A stretch of 53,741 bases of DNA from Leishmania donovani (lineage: Eukaryota > Euglenozoa > Kinetoplastea > Trypanosomatida > Trypanosomatidae), in NCBI RefSeq assembly GCF_000227135.1, contig NC_018238.1, positions 526,483 to 580,223 of the forward strand, written 5' to 3'. A model generated the notes under the pieces. The model was not told the DNA's origin, searched no databases, and was given only the letters and a program-made list of their open reading frames with translations. Of the stretch, positions 11,150-21,600 are shown piece after piece (positions within the stretch are counted from its first letter, which is position 1; the number at the start of each line of letters is the position of its first letter). The position numbers were made by a program, and so were the translations under genes.

Positions 11150-11792
11150 GGCGCGCCGTGCCTCTCTTCCTGACAACGGGGACCACACGTCACTGTGGCA
11201 TCAGTGCCCAGTCCACATCCCCGCTCTCTGTGCGAGGAAGCCGAGCAGCCCCGCTATCCCTGCCGATGCCAAACCCACGTCTCGCCGTCAGAAGGACAGA
11301 TGCCTAGGGCGTAGCGCAGTGAGCGCGATGGATCGCTGCTGACGTCTGCGGTCAGCTCCAGGACGGCCTGGCGTCGGAGCGGCCTGCGACAGCGTGAGCA
11401 TACCTGGCCCATCCATATGATTAGGCACGAGTGCCCGCGTGACTCGAACNNNNNNNNNNNNNNNNNNNNNNNNNNNNNNNNNNNNNNNNNNNNNNNNNNN
11501 NNNNNNNNNNNNNNNNNNNNNNNNNNNNNNNNNNNNNNNNNNNNNNNNNNNNNNNNNNNNNNNNNNNNNNNNNNNNNNNNNNNNNNNNNNNNNNNNNNNN
11601 NNNCTCTCAGACGGCTGGGTCGGCGCATTGCTGTAACGCGGGTGCGTCTACGGCTGCTTCGCATCACGCGATGGGGGGTCTGTGTAGCACGCCGGGGAGG
11701 AGGAAAGGGGGGAGCGGGTTAGAGCGGAACACCGACCTCCTGTTGCATAGCAGAGAATGGACACGTCGAAGATGAACCAAGCGAAAAAAAAA
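11150..11792 (+). mobile_element. SIDER-like degenerate retroposon, + orientation, interrupted by a gap
   Basis: A block of about 640 bp ending in an A9 run at about 11784-11792. It has no coding capacity. The same sequence occurs on the opposite strand at 39616-40250, and by eye the readable parts match base for base. Size, A-rich 3' tail, dispersed copies and location in a spacer fit the SIDER1/2 family, the short degenerate retroposons known from Leishmania 3' UTRs, where SIDER2 has been linked to mRNA decay. The family name is inferred from these traits, not from a database match. The 5' boundary is approximate: identity with the second copy is lost just upstream of the GCGCCGTGCC motif. 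Confidence 0.65.
11450..11603. other. Assembly gap (154 N) inside the SIDER-like element
   Basis: 154 unknown bases. The inverted copy of the element carries 157 bases (39802-39958) between the same flanking words, so the gap size is probably measured and the missing sequence can be predicted. Confidence 0.95.
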
Positions 11793-12677
11793 GATTGCAT
11801 GCTTCTGTTCCGTGTTGTGTGTGTGTGCGCGCGCGCGTGAGGGCGCGGTGCGCCGCCTCATGAGCGTGGCTCCTCGCTGTTGGTTTTGTGTGTTGTCGTA
11901 GTTCAACGTCTGCTGCTTGTCGTTGCTTGGCTTACGTGTCCATGGGTGGCTCTCCCCTGTGCACCCGTGCCGGCAGCCTACTTGTACTCTCCCCCGTCTT
12001 TGCCCTCTTACTTTCCGCTGAGCTCGTTTATGCGAGTGCGGGTGCACGCATGTGGCTCTCTTTCTCTTTTCGGGTCTTCCGATGTTCTCTCTCTCTCGTT
12101 CTCTGGGACGCCTGTGTTGCATGCTTCTTGGACGCATACAAGCGAAACACAAAAACCCGCGCATCGTTCACGTGTGCACGCATCGGCGCATAGGGAAGAG
12201 GGACCATAATCGGAGCCTGAGCGGTGGAAGAGGAAAACGGCGGGCACCTCGTCTCTCGCGTTCGAGAGTACTGGTAACGGAAATGCGCCGTGGCAGCGCG
12301 CTTGGAGTGTGTGTCTGTCTGCGTTTTTCTCCTCGACTGGTGCTTGCCGTCCCCCGGCCTTGTTATGGGTGATCGCATCGGCTCCTGGCGCTGCAGGAGA
12401 GTGGTGGCGCCGGGGCGAGGTGTAAGTGCTCCTCGTTTGTGTTTCGCGCATTGCCTTCGAGCCGCCGTCAAGTCGACCGCCATGAGTCGCGCACAGACGC
12501 ACGTTGGCGCTCCTGCCTGCCACTGCGTTCTTGCGCGATACGTGTTGGTGCGTTCATTTCCTGCCTAACCTCCTCCTTTGCCTCTCTGCACGTGGTGCCT
12601 GCGGGCGCCCACCTTCTCCTTTCCTCGGTGCTGATCGTCGGCAAGTGCGAGTAACGCACGCGGCCTCCTTGCCGGAC

Positions 12678-12727
12678 TTGCCCTTTTTTTTTTCCTCTCT
12701 CTCTTCGCTCGCCTCCGGCATGCCGAG
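12678..12727 (+). promoter_or_regulatory. Predicted trans-splice acceptor for the TatD gene
   Basis: A strong pyrimidine tract (CTTGCCCTTTTTTT continuing into CTCTCT, 12678-12710) is followed by the first AG at 12726-12727. This would place the ATG at 12855 about 127 nt downstream. Confidence 0.55.
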
Positions 12728-12854
12728 GGCCGGCCAGTGTTAGCGCGAAGAGAGGCGGGTGCCATCGGACGGTTTGCATCGCCCTCCGTGCACATCACTA
12801 CACACGACAGCAAGTGCGCACCTTTCACTTCTCCTCCTCCTCTCCACACACACG

Positions 12855-13865
12855 ATGACGAAGCTGCCGCAGAGCTGTGCTCCGTGGAGGCTCATCGACA
12901 TTGGCCTGAACCTCACAGACCACATGTACAAGGGCGTGTACAATGGACGCCAGCAGCACACCTCAGATATCGAGTCGATACTGCAGCGTGCTGTAGAAGT
13001 GGGCGTGCGCGGTCTCCTCCTCACAGGTGGTAACTTGATGGACAGCAAGGCTGTGATCGATATGTGCGCCCGCTACAACTCCGACACGCTGCAGTGTTTC
13101 TGCACTGTCGGATGTCACCCGACGCGATGCCAAGAGTTTGTGGACGATCCGGACGGTTACCTGAAGGCCCTTGATGACCTCGTCCGCAAGCACTCCGTTC
13201 ATGTCGGCGGCTGCGTCGCGGCTGTGGGCGAGATTGGTCTTGACTACGACCGTCTGTCCTTCTGCCCGAAGGAAATTCAGAAGGAGTACTTTGAAAAGCA
13301 ACTTGTGATGGCGAAGCGGCACCGCCTGCCACTGTTCCTGCACGAACGCAACACAGTCGGTGACTTCAAGGCACTGCTCGAGCCGCATCTTCCCGAGCTC
13401 GCTGGTGGCGTCGTTCATAGCTTCACTGGCAGCCGGGCGGAGCTGCAGGAGTACCTGGATGCGAACCTGTACATTGGCGTGAACGGGTGTAGTCTCAAGA
13501 CCGCGGAGAACCTCGAGACAGTCAAGGCGATTCCGCTCGATCGACTGATGCTGGAGACCGACGCACCCTGGTGCGAGCTCAAGGGCACACACGCCTCGAA
13601 GGCACTCTTGACAGCTGCGGCGAAGCGCGCCTCATCGCAGCAGAGCGTGTCAGATACCATCCTCGCCGCGTTTCCGACGTGCCGCAAGGACAAGTTTAAA
13701 AAAGGGTGTGTCGTGAAGGGGCGCAATGAACCGTGCGCGATTGTGCGGGTACTCGAGGTGGTGTACGAGCTGCGCCGCGAGGAGGTGTCGTCGATGGAGC
13801 AGCTGGCTGAGGTGGTCCTGACGACCACGCGAAAGCTGTTCCCTTTTGCGGCATCTGCGGTGTGA
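12855..13865 (+). CDS. TatD-family metal-dependent deoxyribonuclease (TATDN1 type, 336 aa)
   Basis: A TIM-barrel metallohydrolase of the TatD DNase family, closest in motif pattern to eukaryotic TATDN1, which has 3'-5' exonuclease or AP-type activity on DNA in DNA repair and apoptosis-like degradation. The N-terminal strand reads LIDIGLNLTDHMYKG, as in TATDN1, where the first HxH of bacterial TatD is replaced. Further on are CTVGCHPTRC (His 88), GEIGLDYDRLSFCPK (metal-ligand Glu 126), LPLFLHERN (His 163), GGVVHSFTG (His 188), YIGVNGCSLKT and LMLETDAPWC (Asp 236), so the metal site looks complete. The frame is open upstream to 12759, but the ATG at 12855 starts just before the conserved domain and lies after a good splice acceptor, so I chose it. 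The C-terminal ~35 residues contain the family's usual end, with a short extra basic insertion before it (CRKDKFKKG). Confidence 0.93.
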   Translation: MTKLPQSCAPWRLIDIGLNLTDHMYKGVYNGRQQHTSDIESILQRAVEVGVRGLLLTGGNLMDSKAVIDMCARYNSDTLQCFCTVGCHPTRCQEFVDDPDGYLKALDDLVRKHSVHVGGCVAAVGEIGLDYDRLSFCPKEIQKEYFEKQLVMAKRHRLPLFLHERNTVGDFKALLEPHLPELAGGVVHSFTGSRAELQEYLDANLYIGVNGCSLKTAENLETVKAIPLDRLMLETDAPWCELKGTHASKALLTAAAKRASSQQSVSDTILAAFPTCRKDKFKKGCVVKGRNEPCAIVRVLEVVYELRREEVSSMEQLAEVVLTTTRKLFPFAASAV

Positions 13866-15678
13866 GGCACGCGGCAACACTCCCGGTCAAAACATTCCGT
13901 TCTCTCTTTGTTTCTCTGTGTTTTGGTCCCTGTGAAGGCGCAGCACTCGCAAGCGGATCTGCGTGCAGTTTGCACCAGTGGGCTCGCGCGTCATTTCATT
14001 CACAAGTCTGCCATGCCTTTCTGGCTCACATACAGACAAAACACGCGCACACACGAAACACATCTCGAGCACTGAACGGTGTAGCTTCGTGTCGAGCACT
14101 GCACATGTCAAGAGAGACACGCAGGGAACTCTCCGCAAGTGCAAACGCTGAGGACACGCTTATCTCTTATTTTTTCTCCTTTGACTCGTGCGCGCCACGC
14201 GGGAACGGCGCTCGCAAGAAGCACCGTCCCACGTATTGCATGCTTCGTCACGACACAGGGCGTTCGTGTACAGCTGACGCGCCACCTCCCTTCTTCTCTC
14301 CCTTTCGTATGCGATACGCACTTGTCTGCGCATCATCATCTCTCCTTCACGCGCACCCCTTCTCTGTACTCCTTTTCACCATATCCCTTCTGCGGCCCTC
14401 GTCTTTCGTTCCCGCAACTGGACCTTCCATGCAAAACACACTGCTTCGCCTACATACGTCGGCCTCCACACGCGCCCTCACGTTTGCACATGCGCGTATG
14501 TCTTTGTGCTGCTTGTATGATTGTGAGGGCCGTGCTTTACGAATCCACAGACGAGGCTGAAGAACATCTTACTGCGTCGGTCTCCACTCTGCCAGTGTGC
14601 TACTTTCTGTTTCCGATACTCAAAGGGGAGCGGGAGTGCACTCACTTGCGCCCGCACGTGCCTGCGTGTCTTTCGCACTATTTTTTTTTCTTTTGGGTAG
14701 CTTCCCCGTACACGTTCTTTGTCTCCCCCCCTCATCTCACTTGCGAGGGCAGAGAGCAAGACTTCGCGTCGCTTGGGACTTGCACTGCCCCACCGAAGGC
14801 CCATCAACGCGCATATATCTCTCTTGGAGCTCTCGGGCACGCGAGTACATCGACACATTCTTGTCAAACACCATCAGCAAAGACAAATTGCCGGACGCTG
14901 CTGCCGCTATTTCTCGCCGTCTTTGGTTCTCGTCCAACCACTCTTCTCTTTTTCGCCTCCTCGCTGTTCTCTGTCATTTTGTTTTTACCTTTCTTGTGAA
15001 TTTGCAGTCCATCTACCTCTCAGAGACGTGTGTGTGTGTGTGTGAGCGTGTATAGACATACTCCTGCCGGTCTCCCCACTCCCCGTCTTGCCCTCCTCTT
15101 TTGATGTTTCTGTTGTTGTTGGCGTTGTGGTGCCTTACATCTTGAGCACGCTGCGCATGGTTCTGTGCGGCTGTTCTTCCTTGCCCCCTCTCCGATCCCT
15201 TCTCATCCGTTTTTTTTCTATTCACCGTAATCCGCAGCATTTGGCATCGCTGGCAGCAAATCGATTTTTTTTTGCCTGCAGGGCTACAGCGTTGTGTGCT
15301 GTTCTCTCTCCTGCCTCGCGCACTGAGCTGGAGTCCTCGAGCAGCTTTTTTTTCGCCTCTGCGACTCTTTCCCCGCTTTCCGCGCGTGTTGCGGCTGCCA
15401 GCGCCGTGTCAGACATCCTCCCACCGTCGTGTGCGCGTGTGCCTGCACACGTCCCTCTGCCTTGTGTACAGTCCCCTCCTTTTTTTTTTCTGCGTTCTAT
15501 CGCTGTGCGTTGTGCCGTTGGTGCTGGTCGTATTCGGGTTTCTTTTTTTTTCCACCCTTATCTCTCACCCACGGCTGCTGCCGGACGTGCGCCATACAGG
15601 TTGCGAGGTGCCGTGGAACGACGGTACCGTTTTTTTTTTTGGCAACACGGAAGGCAGCGACGCCTGAGAAGCTGAACC
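13866..15678 (+). other. Intergenic spacer, 1.8 kb
   Basis: No gene seen. The stretch holds many T and CT tracts and a TG-rich microsatellite near 15027-15044. Open frames such as 14139-14999 have Ser/His/Arg/Phe-rich translations that look like spacer. Confidence 0.65.
15538..15599 (+). promoter_or_regulatory. Predicted trans-splice acceptor for the 15679-21624 gene
   Basis: A T-rich tract (about 15540-15570) is followed by AG at 15598-15599. A second tract of T (15630-15640) with AG at 15652-15653 is an equally good alternative. Either leaves a 5' UTR below 80 nt. Confidence 0.45.
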
Positions 15679-18600
15679 ATGGGCCGCCGTCGAGCCCAGC
15701 AAAGCATCTTCTTGGGTGACAGGCGGCAGGGCACTGGTGAGCGCCATGCTCACAAGGCCCAAACATCTTGCATGCAAGCCGCCGGCTCGACGCGAGGGCC
15801 GGTGGCAAATTCCGTTTACGCACCTTCAGGCGCCACTGTGCAATCTGTGCCGCGATCTCTGCAGGAGGTGGATGACGAGGAATACCTTGACATCGAGCCG
15901 AATGCAAAGGGCGGCACCTTCACTGACCAGTTTCTCGCCACGATGGAGCGAACGATACAGCAAAAACAGCGGGCATGGGTCGGGACCGTGGTGGAGCTTC
16001 TGATCCCCTTTCTCTTCCTCATCGGCGCCATTATCCTTTGGTGCGTCTTTGGCGAGGAAATGCACCCAGAAAAGCAAGTGCTGAACTACACCGCCGTCTC
16101 ATCCCTCACGATCCCGGGTTTTTACAGGGAAGTGGCGTGCAACAACGTGTCCATGGGCATCATCCCTGGTATCGAGGACTGCACCACCGTCCCTTACTCG
16201 TACAACTGCAGCGGCGACGAATCGAGCTTGCCAGTGAAGGGGCTGTGCTTCAGCGACACCCTCAGCGGCGCCAGACTAATCGCCTTGTACCTCAACGCAA
16301 TTCTCGGGAACGCTGTCCGGGTGCCGCCGCTGGACACAATCATCATGATGCAGTGGATTGCGCGTAAGTTTGCCAGGGACATCACCCAAGGCGTGGGATC
16401 AGCGGCGCTCGCAGCCACCGGAATAATGGACAATACTCGCTACGGTGCCATCATGAATTCCGGCATGCTGTATTTTGCGCCACGTGCAAGCGTTCCCGCG
16501 TCCCTCATAGACTACCTCAACGACACCACGGACTACTTCCGGTACGTCTACGGCGGCACGTTCGACACCTTGGAGGAGGCGGAGAACCACGTAAAGACCA
16601 CTCCAGGGTTTCACTGGGCCATTGTCGAGGTGAATGCCTTTAACTCGACAGACTTCGACGTAGTGCTGCACATGAACCCGACTTCGCTGCCGCCCCTGAC
16701 GAAGGTGGTGGACGCGCAGTACCCCGGCGGCTACCATTTTGATCGGTCTGAGATGTACACTGCCTCCGGCTTCAACAGCCTCCAGGAGGCTTTGTACCAG
16801 TGCTACCTGCATGACCTCGGCTACACCGATGGCGAGCTTATTCACCCCTACTCGACCTCGCTCGGCTACCGTAGTTACAAGGAGAAGAAGCTGCTGAAGA
16901 CGGCCTCGGTGCTCGTTGCCTTCCTTCTCGTCCTCTCCTTTCTGCACCCGGTGTCGCAGCTGACAAAGAAGATTGTGCTGGAGAAGGAGCTGCGGATTCG
17001 CGAGGCGATGCTCATTATGGGACTTAGCAGCACATCACTTCACCTCTCTTGGCTCGTTACCTACGCCCTGCAGTACCTTTCGGTGTGCATCGGCATGACC
17101 GTCTTGATGAAGCTCACGTTCGCGCCGAGCAGCGATGCGTTCGTGCTCCTCATGACCTTGTACCTCTTCGCCATGAGCACGATCTCCCTCTCAGGCCTCA
17201 TTGCCGCCTTCTTCAGTAAGGCTCGCCTCGCCTCGATGCTTGCGCCACTCATATACTTTGTGCTGTCGGTGCCGACGTTCGCCTCCTCGAGCATATCAGC
17301 CAACGTGATCATCGGCATGTCTCTCCTCTCGCCCACGGGGTTTGCAGCTGCTCTGACCAACATTCTCACGCTGGAGGTTGCCACTGGCTTTGGCCCTAAT
17401 CACTTCAAAAGCGCCGCACTGACACCGGAGAGCTCTATGTTGTACGCCTTCCTCGCTGCAGATTTCGTCCTGTACTACATCTTGATGCTTTACTTGGACG
17501 CTGTGCTGCCGAAGCAGTGGGGTACGCGCAAGCACCCGCTCTTCTTCATCATTGACCCCGTCATGTGGTGCTTCAACTCGAAGCACAAGCGCCTCGAGGG
17601 CGGCACCGACGGGCGCGCCGAGAACGGCGTGTTCGAGGACGTCGACGGCGACGACGACGCGGTGATTTTGGACGGCCTGCGCAAGGAGTACTCGCGCGGC
17701 GGCAAGAGGTTCGTTGCGGTGAACAACCTGTACTGGGGGATGCGCGAGGGCGAGATCTCTGTGCTGCTGGGGCACAACGGCGCCGGCAAGACGACGGTGC
17801 TGAACATGATGACGGGGATGGTCGAGCCGGACGCGGGCGACTGTTACATCAACGGCAGCTCTGTTCGTAACGAGCTGAACCAGGTGCGCCGTCAGATCGG
17901 ATACTGCCCGCAGCACAACATCCTGTGGGGCGAGCTGACATGCCGCGAGCACCTAGAGTACTACGGGAAGATCAAAGGCTTATTCGGCGGCGTGCTGGAA
18001 GATGTCGTGCGGAGGATCCTAAATGAGGTGGACCTGCTGGACAAAATGGAGTACCCTTCCCGTGCGCTCTCTGGGGGGCAGAAGCGCAAGCTCTCGGTTG
18101 CAATTGCGTTTGTCGGCCGCAGCCCTCTCGTCTTCCTGGACGAGCCCACGGCCGGCATGGATGTGGGTGCGCGCCGATACACGTGGGAGCTGCTGCGGCG
18201 CATGTCAGAGGCACACACCATCATGCTCACGACGCACTACATGGACGAGGCAGATCTGCTGGGGCACAAGATCGGGATCATGAGCCGAGGCCGTATGCAG
18301 TGCTCTGGCAGCAGCATGTTTCTGAAGAGCCGCCTAGGCGTCGGCTACAACATCGTCATCTCCGTCGACCCCGAGGTGGACGCCGAGGCGATCGACCGTC
18401 TCGTCGTTTCTCTTGTTCCGGGCGCTGAGGCGTCGTGCTTCAACGGCTGCGAGATTGTGTACAAACTGCCCATGCGCGATCTCGAGCTGTTTCCGTCGCT
18501 GCTAGAGAGTCTCGAAGAGAATGGCAAAGACGCCGGCGTGCGTGGCTACTCGCTGTCAGCGACGACATTGGAGGAGGTGTTTCTCCAGATCGTCATGGAT

Positions 18601-21600
18601 GAAATGAAAAACCACAAGGCGAGCACCGCCGTCGAGGAGAACGAGGAGGTCGTCGAGGAAGAGAACAACGCCGTGTGGAATTGCGAGATGATGACGGGCA
18701 CGCGTCAGCGGCTGGTGTCGCAGTTCAAGGCCATGATGGTAAAGAGGCTGCAGAACGCGCTGCGAGACCGCAAGATGCAGTGCTTCCAGGTGGTCTGCCC
18801 CGTGGTATGCGTCATGGTGGCCATGCTGCTCACCCTCTTCAGCTTTACGGAGGCCGGCTCCCTGAGCCTCACCAGTGAAATGTTCGGCGAGACGGTGCAG
18901 ATGCAGGTTTCAGGCTGCGAGAAGTACTTCGGCGCCACAAACAACGTTACCCGCCAAGGCTCCTACATCACCGACCTCAATTTCGCCAACGGGCAAGACT
19001 TGTCCTTCTACGCCACCGACACCGCAAAGCAGCTGACGATGCCGCGCTACACCTCGCTCTTCTGCGGCGACCCGGGGCTGCAGCACGTCGTCCCTTTCGA
19101 GTTCGACGCCACCTTCCTGTTCTACAACACCTCCGCTTACCACGCCGGTGGTCTGGTGCTCCAACAGCTTTACACATACATTCTTCAGTCCTTCACAAAT
19201 AACGTCCACCGCACCTTCAAGACTGGCGCCAAGCCCATGCCAACCACCATGCGCGACTCCAGTGTGAAAGACGGTGTGCAGACGATTCTCATGGGCGCGA
19301 TTATCATGATCCCGTTCACGTTCCTGCCGTCGAACGTGGTTGCGTGGGTGGTGAAGGAGCGGGAGTGCAAGGCGCGACATCTGCAGAACGTCTCGGGGCT
19401 GAGCTTTTACATCTACTGGCTCACGAATTTTCTCTTCGACATGGTCGCCTACGTGATGACGCTCAGTTTGGTGCTGCTCATCTTCCTCATGTTCAGCCGC
19501 GATGAGTACGTTGGCAAAAACACGGCCGGCCCGGCCATTGTGGTGTTTCTCATTTACGGCCTCTGTAGCACCGTCAGCGCCTACGTGGTCAGTTTTGGCT
19601 TCCACGAGCACTCAGCAGCACAGTCAGCGACGATGGCCGTCAACTTCGTCGCCGGCTTCCTGCTTGTTATGATGGTGTTTATCCTCTCGCTGGTGGACTC
19701 CACAGCGAAGATATCGCGGAACCTTCGCTGGCCGTTCCGGCTGGTTCCGTCGTACTGCGTGGGCGAGTCTATCATCAACCTCGCCATGGACCGACAGCAG
19801 GCGGCCCTGAACCTCCCGTCGAACCCGTGGGCGATGGAGGTGGTTGGCTGGCCGTGCGTCTTCATGGCGATCGAGTTTCCCATCTTTCTCCTGGCGACTC
19901 TCTTCATTGATCACCCGCGGCGGCGCATGTGGGGGCAGACGGGTAGCTATGACCGCTGTGCCCCGGCCGAGGTGGTCGACGACGAGGACTCCGACGTGGA
20001 GGATGAACGGGAGGAGGTCTATCAACAGGAGAAAAAGAACGTCAACATGGACGTTGTGCGCGTGGTGGACCTCCGCAAGGTGTACCCTAACGGCAAGGTG
20101 GCGGTGCGCAACCTCGCCTTCAGCATCCTGCCTGACGAGGTGTTCGGCTTCCTCGGCACGAACGGTGCTGGGAAGACGACGACGATTTCGATGCTGTGCC
20201 AGGAATTCATTCCGACAAGCGGCAACGCCTATGTGTGCGGGTACGACATCGTGACGGAGAGCGAGCAGGCGCTGCAGTGCATCGGGTACTGCCCGCAGTT
20301 CGACGCGACGCTGGACCTGCTCACTGTGGAGGAGCACCTGCACCTCTACGCTGGCATCCGCGGCATCCTCTACGAGCAGCGCAGCAAGGTGGTGGCTGGG
20401 CTGATGCGCTTGTGCGATATTACCGAATTCCGCGACACAATGTCTGCGCAGCTGTCTGGTGGCAACCGGCGCAAGCTGTCTGTGGCGCTTTCTCTCATCG
20501 GTTCGCCTCAGGTCGTCTTCCTGGACGAGCCGTCGGCCGGCATGGACCCTGTGGCCCGGCGCGGGCTGTGGACGGCGATCCAGAAGGTTTCGCAGAACTG
20601 CTCCGTTGTGCTGACGACGCACCACCTGGAGGAGGTGGAGGCGCTCGCGGACACGGTGGGCATCATGGCTGACGGAGCCCTGCGGTGCATCGGCGACAAG
20701 ATTCACCTAAAGCAAAAGTACGGAAGTGGATTCGAGCTGAGTGTTCGCGTTGCGCAGAGAGATGTGCGGGCAGCTGTGCAGCGTTTTGTCGGGGAGAACT
20801 TTCCCGCAGCCGTGCTGAACGAGTTCAAGGGGAAACGTCTTGTCTTCGCGCTGCCGCAAGACACGAAGCTCTCAGAGGCGTTTTGGCAGCTGCAACAGAA
20901 CAAGAGGCGGCTGCACATCACAGACTACACCGTATCGCAGACCTCCATCGAGCAAGTCTTCTTGCGCATTAGCGAGCAGCAAGAGGAGCGCGATGGGCTC
21001 GGGAAAAAGAAGGTGACGCACTTTGTGAAGAGCCGCGCCACTCCGCACGCCTACAACGGCGTCGCAACAAAGAAGAAGCGCCGCCAGGAACCAGCTGAGA
21101 AGACGGTGCTGGTCAGCTCAGCCGCCATGGAGGCCTATCGACGCCGGAAGCTGATGGCTGGCATTGTGGACGAGGTTGCCCGATCCGAAAAGAACGACCG
21201 CATCGGCAGACACGGGGAGGAGGAAAGCGACGAAGTCGACAACGCCGTGAGGAACTTCAACACTGCCGGCTCGCAGTGCGCCCCGGCGCGCCGGGGCAGC
21301 GTTAGCAATGTCCACGGCGCCTCCTCCGGGCGCAAGCGTTGCGCGGTGAACTTTGTGGCCGCCGCCGGGGAGGACCCGAGTGCGGGCCACGCAACGCCAT
21401 ATAGCAACACGTACGGGCCAAGCTCTGAGGGACAGGCCTACGGCCACGGCTACGACTATGATTCTTCGAGCGGGTACGGGTACCCGAACCAGTATAACGG
21501 CAACGGCGAAAGTTTCCGCTATGACTACGGGTATAATTTGCACACTGGCGGTGCGGCAGGGCACCAGCAGCCACAAAATGCGTATAACAGCTACTGCGGC

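Larger units (their letters stand above)
6954..12854 (+). other. Long gene-free region (5.9 kb) between ABCA and the TatD gene
   Basis: No open frame here has convincing composition or family resemblance; the longest (8334-9029 on +, 9583-10284 on -) give Cys/Ser/Arg/Leu-rich translations typical of pyrimidine-rich spacer. Contents I can name: a (CA)10 microsatellite at 7805-7824, numerous T- and CT-rich tracts, a SIDER-like retroposon at about 11150-11792, a 154-base gap inside it, and a GT/GC alternating run after its A tail (about 11811-11838). Such length is unusual for one Leishmania spacer and could hide a decayed gene or an unrecognised noncoding transcript. Confidence 0.6.

Noticed and set aside
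11808..11838. GT/GC alternating tract considered as a Z-DNA or origin-like element
   Set aside because: Such microsatellites occur repeatedly in these spacers, and nothing else nearby supports a special function.
12759..12854. N-terminal extension of TatD that looks like a signal peptide (Leu run)
   Set aside because: It starts at GTG and the Leu run is a translated CTC repeat; the family's N-terminal strand begins right after ATG 12855.
15429..15719. Upstream frame overlapping the ABCA start at 15679
   Set aside because: Phe/Ser/Cys-rich spacer translation in a different frame from the transporter.
19624..20706. 360-aa antisense open frame opposite NBD2 of the second ABCA gene
   Set aside because: Same shadow effect of high third-position GC; no independent evidence.
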